Positions 56,950 to 64,000 of a stretch of DNA of 64,000 nucleotides are shown one piece after another. This stretch comes from Ancylostoma caninum. Lineage: Eukaryota; Nematoda; Chromadorea; Rhabditida; Ancylostomatidae. Made by a program: the position numbers and the translations under genes. Below the pieces are notes generated by a model, which did no database searches, was not told the origin of the DNA, and saw nothing but the letters and a program-made list of their open reading frames with translations. Within the stretch, counting starts at the first letter, position 1. Each line of letters begins with the position of its first letter. The DNA lies in contig JBAJFG010000319.1 in the NCBI GenBank assembly GCA_037903475.1, positions 178,779 to 242,778 on the forward strand. Reading direction: 5' to 3'.

Positions 56950-59900
56950 CTTAACCCATAAGCCAACAGTTTTTAAAATAAGCTTCTGGTAAGGGTGATT
57001 CGGTCACAACCTTGCAAAAGGAGAATTCTAGTATCTGAATTCTCCCATTTGTTAAGCTGTAGTCGAATTCTTTTTCCTTATTGGTTGTAAAGCAAGTATG
57101 GGGTAATGAAATTTATTAACGACGAATGGGAGAAAAACACAGCAATTATATGAATCAAATACGTACTTTTTCTGTACCTCGAGAAGCTCAAGGAGAAACA
57201 TGCACGAAGGTGAACGAAGAAATAAAGTGGTCTTTTAGAAATTCATCACTCTATTTTCATCCAGCTTGAGAATAATTTTAGAATTAGTGGCTGCAAGAAC
57301 TCCGCCTGATGTCGAACGGTGTTCCGATTTCCTATACAAGTCCAAAATTTAGGACAAAACCACATTTGTATAGATTACAATATATACATTCGGAATTAAA
57401 TACATATAAAGAAAAAGAGTTTGGTTTGGGCTTTAATTGAGCCATCTCATCGACTGTTTTGTATCCAACTAACATTCCATTCGAATATCACGTTGTGCAG
57501 AAATAAGCACAGCATCAGAAGATGGCAGCATCTCGGACGTACAAGCTACTTCAAGGTGGAAAGGGTCTAAATAGCTCAATAGACGAGATTCCAATGTTCT
57601 TCTCAAATCATATGTAAACTTTTCTCAGAAATTCTGCTGCTTCTCGGCCTTTTCCACTAAGTTCCGTTAAATATTCTAGGCGTGGTTTTCGATTGGCATT
57701 GTCAGCGGCTCTCTCACTTCTGTACCGCTTATTTATTTTCCCTTTAGAGGAACCTCGCGTTTGATTCTGTACCTTTCACCCATGAGCCGAACCCGTGCGC
57801 TTTCCTTGCTGGACTCTTTCACTCGACAGCATTTCCTTGCTTCCTCTATTCTCTTTATGTTCTTGCAAAGACATGCACTTTCAATATGGATTAGATGCGG
57901 CGCTGACATACATCCCGTCGTGGAGTACTTCTGGAGCACTTTCCGAGAAATCCCCGGGATCACAGTGCTTAGCTGTGGCTCCCCATGCTGACAGCTCGGA
58001 TAGAAGTCCTCACAGAGCAATTCAAAAACCGCACGAATATCGCTTTTCATTCAGCATGTTGGCGAATGTCAGGAAGCAGCGATGAGATATCCTAAACAGT
58101 GACCTTTAAATCCACTACTATGCTTACACCGTTGCTTTGCCCTCGTACCCTTAAGGGTTTCATCCCATTTGTGTTCCTTTAATAAGCGCATCCGGCAGCC
58201 GCGCACCTAATTGACGTCAGTTTCAATCAGTGCACGCGTCACATCAAATAAGTAGCTACAATACGCCAGATGACGGGGTCAGCTCGCGGCTAGCAGCCCG
58301 AATAAGGAATGTGACGGGTGTTCTTACGCTGAACAGCCAGCCTTGAGGTAGCATAAGGTCCTGCGAGGATATTGTTGTAGCGTGCGCTGCTGGTAACACT
58401 TTCCTTTTGTTCGCAACTATCTTCTTTCAAGGACTCCCCTCCCGTCCGTGGATGAAATCGAATCCGCAATGGCCAAACAGAGCAGATTCCCAGCGATATC
58501 CGACATACATGCCGGCTTATGCTGTCAGCTGGCCCGATTCCGTGCACATCAGCCGAGATCAGCCGTGGATAACTCGTGTTCAGCTGTTGTTGGGTCATGT
58601 TGGAATTCTACAGGATTCCTGCAAGATTTCTGAGAGCAGAAAGCTTGAGGCTCAACATGCAATGGTCCGATCTGGATAAATTGGTCTACTCTGATAGTAA
58701 AAAATCCATTGGAAACTAGCTCACAAGCAAAATTGAATGAGATTGATTAAAGCTGGAGAAAACATAAACTCAGATAGGTTCCAACTGGTGCCTAGTAACA
58801 GTTCCAAGGCAGAGTTTAACAAAATAAATCTCATAATCTAAAGATGGATGAGTTGCGTCGCATTCCTGGAGTTATCGGTTACATGTCCTTGCCTTGTGAT
58901 CCCTCTATGACTCTCAAAAATTTGAGATACTCCTCATTGCGCTAGATTCTCTTCATTGTTCTGCACTGGTATAATTAACAGTATATTTACGAGAAAACAA
59001 TGCATTCGACGTCCTCAAATTTGAATAAGTCGAAGATTCGAAGAGTGTTTCAAAGCAAAATAACAGTGTACCCTGGAGGAAGATATGTAGGACTTCAGCT
59101 TTCTCGAATATTCGAATGCTTGAACCGATCCCTAAATTATTGACTGGAAATTTTAGATTATGTGGCTTCCACTTGGTTCTATGCATTTTAACGATCCTTC
59201 GGAAACGTTCCACCGATTGTTTTGGGAGCGAAAAATAGATTTTTCAACGAGAAGAGACAAAAATGCAGCTCTTTTTTCCAAAACTGAGAAACAATTCATT
59301 GAGTGAAAGCAATTATTGAGAATCCTCTGGAAAAACCACAAATTGAAAGAAGGTCATGGTATTTCCTGAATAACGCTCCCTCCTCCTTAGAAAACGAAAA
59401 AAAGTAGAAACTATAAGTGCTTTTCACCGAATCTTCTCATTATTGCAAAGTTTCTTCGTTCTTACCTGCTCCACCTCACTTCCCTCTTTCCCATCCTACA
59501 CGGGTCCCGTATGTGACATTTGCCAACCAATGCTCAATTCTAGATCAGAACTTCAGTTTTAGGGCAAGAATTTTGTATTGATATTCTTTCCAGTGCACGT
59601 GTCCCTCCTAACCTAAGCTTAATATAGTGCTGGTAAGTGTCTACCCAAAGTTGCACGCAAACGTACATCACTTGCGCATTATCCTGACTCAAGCGGCATA
59701 CATGTTAATCTTAAACGTTCTTATCCGTAGTTACTAAAAATGGTGAAGCTAGAGGACAGTGGAACGATTACGATGATGTCTCCACGTGATGGCTGACGTA
59801 TTCCTTAAAAAGCGGTCTGTTGGGAATACTGTAGGGTTTGACGAGGTGCTGTGAAGTACAGTTGTTCCAAAAGTGTCCAATTCCTCCAAATTCAAGTAGG

Positions 59901-60800
59901 TATTAATTGCTTTACTTAGGAGATCGGTTTAGATTGCCGTGGAAGTAGTAAAGAGAGAAAAGATAGAGTACACGGGGTTTTGTGTGGATAACGGCGGGAG
60001 TATAAACGGCTAAGAAATAACCCCCGTCTCCTCGGCCTCCTTGATGTTCAAAACGTTTGTCAGAAACAAACTAACGACAGCTGAGGACCTTCCGGAGCGA
60101 CGGCCTCACAGGAAGTTCACATGACCGGCCGCGAGAATTAATTACCAAGGCAACAAGTGAATATGTGTGTAGACAGTAGTGTGTTCAACCCGCTGACAGA
60201 CACACAACATCTCAGCAGGTGGATTCGATGCGCTTCTGCACTGCTGAACACGAATGGCAATTAGAAATCGAAGGCGATCCACACACCCGACGACGACGCG
60301 AACGCGGATCTCCAGGCGATGGTGCTGGTAAACATTAGTGCACACAAACGAAACCACCCGGTGACGCTCATGCAATCGTGGAAAGCTGAGAAGGACGGTG
60401 ACGTCGCGTACGTCGCCCCTGTGTTGGTAGAATTATGGCGACATTTGTTCGACGTACGTCTGGCGCGACAGGCCCGCGGCGGGGGCGAGCCTTATTCTCG
60501 AACGTTCCGCTCCGCGTCCGCTGGGTGGAAAGTCAAAATATTACAACAATAAAACATTCTATTTGCGTGTCGGTCGGTTTATGTGCTGCAAGATTGCGCT
60601 TCGCCTCTCTCCAGCCACAACCAGACGTCTGCGCGCGGCCCCTACCCCCGCCCGAGTCCGCCCCGCCCCCCGCCGGCTACCGTATCCCTGGCGGTCGGGC
60701 GCTGGCTGAGGCACATGTTCCTGTGGCCACGCCCCCGTGCAACGACCACCGCCATCATCACCTCGAACGTCAACCCATCATCCGAGCGTGGATCGCTAAC
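56950..60800. other. No gene supported
   Basis: Overlapping frames on both strands around 57733-58085 and 58290-58680 are open but lack coherent splice signals. Nothing recognised. GC-rich from about 60400. Confidence 0.3.
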
Positions 60801-60806
60801 TCGTAG

Positions 60807-61035
60807 CCCGTCCCATCGCACGTGAGGCTATCGACGAGAAGAAGCAGCGCCAGAAGCGTCAGCGTCTCCACACTTTGCCGTCGCTACTCGCGCAGCACAA
60901 CCAAGCCGTTCAAGCTGGCGACCGTCTGCATGCGGGGTGGTTTCGAGCGTTTCGAGCTCTCGGGACCATCCGAAGAGGAGTGTCCGTTGGACTTTTGGTC
61001 GAAGAACAATGGTACAGCTGTGGCGAGTCCGGAAA
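60807..61035 (+). CDS. Candidate exon, unidentified
   Basis: From an acceptor-like CTAACTCGTAG to a consensus donor GTAAGT the plus strand has a frame rich in G and C at third positions. It reads KPFKLATVCMRGGFERFELS then GPSEEECPLDFWSKNNGTAV. Two other frames also remain open over most of this stretch (one reads EAIDEKKQRQKRQRLHTLPS), so the choice is tentative. It sits in a local GC-rich island that may be the 5' part of a gene. No family recognised. Confidence 0.35.
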
Positions 61036-61039
61036 GTAA

Positions 61040-63160
61040 GTTGAAATCAGCTGATTCTACATTTTCCACCTCACTTTTCGTGTGACAGCCTCAAGAATTC
61101 TCCTATAATAATTATAATTCTCCTAGAGTTCCTCCAAATACCTAACTAGAAGCCAGTTTTTCCTACGATTTCTCCTTAGTTCACTTCAACATATCAAGAA
61201 ATCCTTGGCGATTAAACATCGCCGCTATTTCACTTGTTTTGTTTCATCTTGCCTTCATCCATCGATTCATCCGCAAAACATTCCAAGTTTTTTTTTCTCG
61301 GCTTCTATTTCTCTGCTGGTGAATTTCTCAGTATCCGAATTCCATCGAAAAACGATGGGGTTAGTGTTTCAAGTCCGCTCGTTTTTTCATATTGATTCAT
61401 GTTTGGGAATCTGAAATATCTCCACAATCTGCTATATGCAACATAGCCTGTAGCCTTTGCCGTTTCTTGGACGCTTTGGAAAGGGTCCCTCAAGAGATGA
61501 ACAGCTATTGGGGAGACTCTTTGTTCTCGGATTCAGTTTGCATTCTATACTCACTGCTTGGTACTTTTCCTGGTTTTGTGTGTAAAATTTCCATTTTTTC
61601 GTGTGCCAAAGAATATTAAATTATTATTTCATTCCCAATTTTTCGTTTCTTGTGGATTCATTTCCCGATGTTCTCGAAGACTCAAAACCTTCTTGAACTA
61701 TCTGAATGTGGCTAGAACTTCAAAAGATGTCACTATGCTACAATAGGTCTCTGAAACTGAATCCTAGTCTGCCTATCAGTGCCAAATTTAGCCTCTGATA
61801 TTCACTATGCCAAGAAATGTGTAAAATTTGTTCCTTGCCAGAAAAATCATCTTCTGCTACAAGTCGCTTCTGGTAACTTCGCGTTTATTCAGTGAGTTGA
61901 TCAATTTAATTGAAATCCATTGGGATTTCCACGCCTGAAAAGTGTCTGAGGCTAAATTTGGCCGTGTTGGCCATACAGGAAATCGGCGTCATAGAATTGC
62001 GATTTTTGGATTAAAGTTATGAAATCTCCCGTTAATCTGACATCCTCATGACGTCATCATCAGGATTTCGTCCGGGAATCCTGCAAGCTTTACTCCCTCT
62101 TGCAGGATTGTCCCAGAATCGCTGTGAATCCGAACGTCCTTGTGCGAGCGGACAGTGTCGTCAGCAATCCCTGCTTGTTCACCCAGATATCCTGCTCCGT
62201 TAAGCGCTAATGCTGGAGTTGTGCATGTTTACCCTACTCCTCACAGATTGATTATTTCCCCATGATACCGAGGTGAGAAGAGCTTAGCCCTTCTCTCGCG
62301 TCGAGCTTAGATCCGCTTACCTGTCCACCTCGTGCTGACGATTATATGGATTTTTCTTGCATTCGCCGCCGCCCATTCTTATCCCCACGACTTTTCACAG
62401 TGTTACCCTCGGCGCTCATCCCCTTCTCTACGTGGCGCACTTTTCTCGCTTCACACCAAGTGTTCGCTGTGTTTCGGGATCGATGGGGATGGCATATTTA
62501 AAATGCAAAAAGAGCACGTTTTCCACAGAATATCGATTCGCTGCCCTTTTCAAACGTCTATAATTATGGTGAAAATGGACCCATTCTCTACTGGTACGAC
62601 TGAGATCACTGCTTGACTCCTGGACGTCGCGGAGAGAGGGTCTCGGACTACGGGAATTCGCCGGCGGGGGATTTGTGCCGGCTACCGAAACGAAGCAGAT
62701 TATTTCAGCGAGCCGCGCGCGGGTTTTTGTCAGGGGCCAGCTTTTAGCGAGGCGGTTCGTGAATGAGCCGCTTTCACTAGGTCATTCAAGGGGTCGTTAA
62801 CTTCGCCGCTAATCATCATTCTTGGCTGCCTATCATTAGCGCTCTTCCAAACCCCTGCTTAACCCCCCGCCGACGCCCGGCTCGCTCATAACTGTTTAAG
62901 ACGAAGTGCCAGCCACCTGCTCTGGGTGCTGTGCTCACGGAATTCGAACACCTACGCCATTCTTAGGATAGTCATAGTCCCTGGAGCATCGGATTCATCG
63001 AGGACTCAGCCAAAGCGCTTCTTACATGCTCAAGGAATTAGTTTCACTCAGGAAATCGCGTTGGAAAAACCCACAACTTGGTGTAAACGTCTCCCCGCGC
63101 TGGCAGTTTATTCCTGTATCTGCTGAATTCATCACAGTCATTCCTATGCTTTATCTGTTA
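61040..63160. other. No gene supported
   Basis: If the exon at 60.8-61.0 kb is real, its downstream exons should lie here on the plus strand, but I could not place one. The frame at 62332-62616 begins with a hydrophobic stretch (LTIIWIFLAFAAAHSY) that resembles a signal peptide, without other support. Confidence 0.3.
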
Positions 63161-63164
63161 GCTA

Positions 63165-63630
63165 CAATACCCGCACTAAGTTTGTTAAAAATGAACGTTC
63201 AGAACGCGGATTTGCGTTCTTTTCGTTCCAGGGCGATAACTCATCGTAACAAAACGATTCACAGACCAAACCAAGGGTCAGAAGCAGCAGTGGAGTGGGC
63301 TAGCATATTTCATGAAACCAGCTCTAAATTTCGATTTTGAACATTGAAATTCCGGAGTCATTTATAATGCTCGGATCATGCCGCGCATCAAAGTATGTCG
63401 CTCGCCATGTGCGGCAAGGCCGCGGCAGGATTGAAAACTGGCGAATTTCGTTGTTGAAAATCAGAATTTAGGGCTGATTTCATGAAATATGGTAGCCCAC
63501 CCCATTGTCGTTTTTGACCCCTGGTTTGGTCTGTGAATCGCTTTGTTACGATGAGCTATAACCCTAGAACGAAAATAACGCAAATCCGCGTTCTATATGT
63601 TCATTTTTAACAAACTTAGTGCGGGTACTG
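63165..63630. mobile_element. TA-flanked inverted-repeat MITE (Tc1/mariner type)
   Basis: The left end CAATACCCGCACTAAGTTTG and the right end (reverse complement CAGTACCCGCACTAAGTTTG) are inverted. Each is preceded by TA outside the element. The arms are about 190 bp and align through GATTCACAGACCAAACCA and CATGAAATATG blocks, so almost the whole 466 bp folds back. CAG-type ends with a TA duplication point to mobilisation by a Tc1/mariner transposase. No coding capacity. Confidence 0.88.
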
Positions 63631-63634
63631 TACA

Positions 63635-64000
63635 TCAGTAGAATGTAACACCCACACCAAAATGATTGGCCGACACTTTACCATAGTTACAGTTAAGCAA
63701 ACTGGTCCTTCTGAGGTTAATGTTGGGCAAGAAATTTTACCACAGGAGTTCATACGACATCTCCACTCCCACATAATCCCTCTGAGAAGAAGCCATCTTT
63801 GAATTTTAACCTGGGCTGCTTTTATACTCACTTCTGAAAACATTTGTCGGAGAGAAGCTGCATACTCGCAAGGTTCTTGCAAAGCTTGATTCTTGAACAT
63901 TCCTTTTTCGAATTTCCTTGTATTGGCAGCATCCTGAGATATTCGAAATCCTGAGATAACCTCAACCTTCTTTGAGCATATGGGTAACAGTTCTTTATTC
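63635..64000. other. No gene supported
   Basis: One minus-strand open frame (63616-63900) starts inside the MITE and has no splice support. The window ends without a recognisable feature. Confidence 0.35.

Overview
The window looks like non-coding, transposon-rich DNA from a nematode, most likely a strongylid such as a hookworm. The evidence is short introns ending in TTTCAG or TTTTAG, moderate AT content with scattered GC-rich repeats, long (TA)n tracts, and a mix of RTE-type retrotransposon, Tc3-like, mariner, PIF/Harbinger and Mutator-like (MULE) transposases, all degraded. There is no bacterial gene organisation. I recognise no complete, conserved host gene. The species call is inference; the element families are read from protein motifs.

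Layout. 0.4-1.3 kb: a 0.92-kb element made mostly of two inverted arms. 1.8-2.4 kb: fragment of an RTE reverse transcriptase (+). 5.05-8.17 kb: a near full-length but frame-broken RTE-like retrotransposon (-) with a perfect 16-bp target duplication. 8.4-9.45 kb: a five-exon, phase-consistent host gene model (-). 10.4-11.84 kb: PIF/Harbinger transposase pseudogene (-), followed by a Myb/SANT-like gene candidate on the same strand (13.2-14.7 kb) interrupted by a 147-bp tandem repeat. 15.7-17.1 kb: two tandem copies of an unidentified multi-exon gene (-), both apparently broken. 17.1-18.1 kb: a TA-flanked mariner-type non-autonomous element sitting in a (TA)n tract. 18.6-18.9 kb: a 59-bp minisatellite that recurs inverted at 34.6-34.9 kb. 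21.6-22.0 kb: N-terminal piece of a mariner transposase. 29.2-30.5 kb: Tc3-like element with ~200-bp terminal inverted repeats and a deleted catalytic core. 31.4-32.35 kb: MULE transposase remnant apparently split by a TATA-containing insert. 32.4-32.75 kb: GC-rich palindromic element. 32.9-33.6 kb: second PIF/Harbinger pseudogene. 34.1-34.6 kb: 5'-truncated RTE copy. 35.8-36.2 kb: inverted-repeat MITE. 36.6-37.9 kb: mariner-like pseudogene bounded by matching inverted ends. The right half (38-64 kb) is poorer in recognisable elements. It holds isolated exon candidates (40.8-41.2, 45.5, 48.1-48.3, 52.0, 53.15-53.6, 55.2, 60.8-61.0 kb), a 1.5-kb inverted-repeat pair (45.3-46.8 kb), two striking snapback palindromes (41.1 and 56.9 kb) and a TA-flanked MITE (63.2-63.6 kb).

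How it fits together. No pathway or operon can be reconstructed. The region reads as a graveyard of several class I and class II elements, with nested insertions and remnants of host genes whose introns have taken up elements. I see no convincing sign of a new molecular system. The items most worth checking are the exon chain at 8.4-9.45 kb, the duplicated gene pair at 15.7-17.1 kb, the possible two-gene Harbinger element at 10.4-14.7 kb, the promoter-like insert at 31.9-32.2 kb and the long perfect palindromes. Exon calls rest on splice signals and open phases only.
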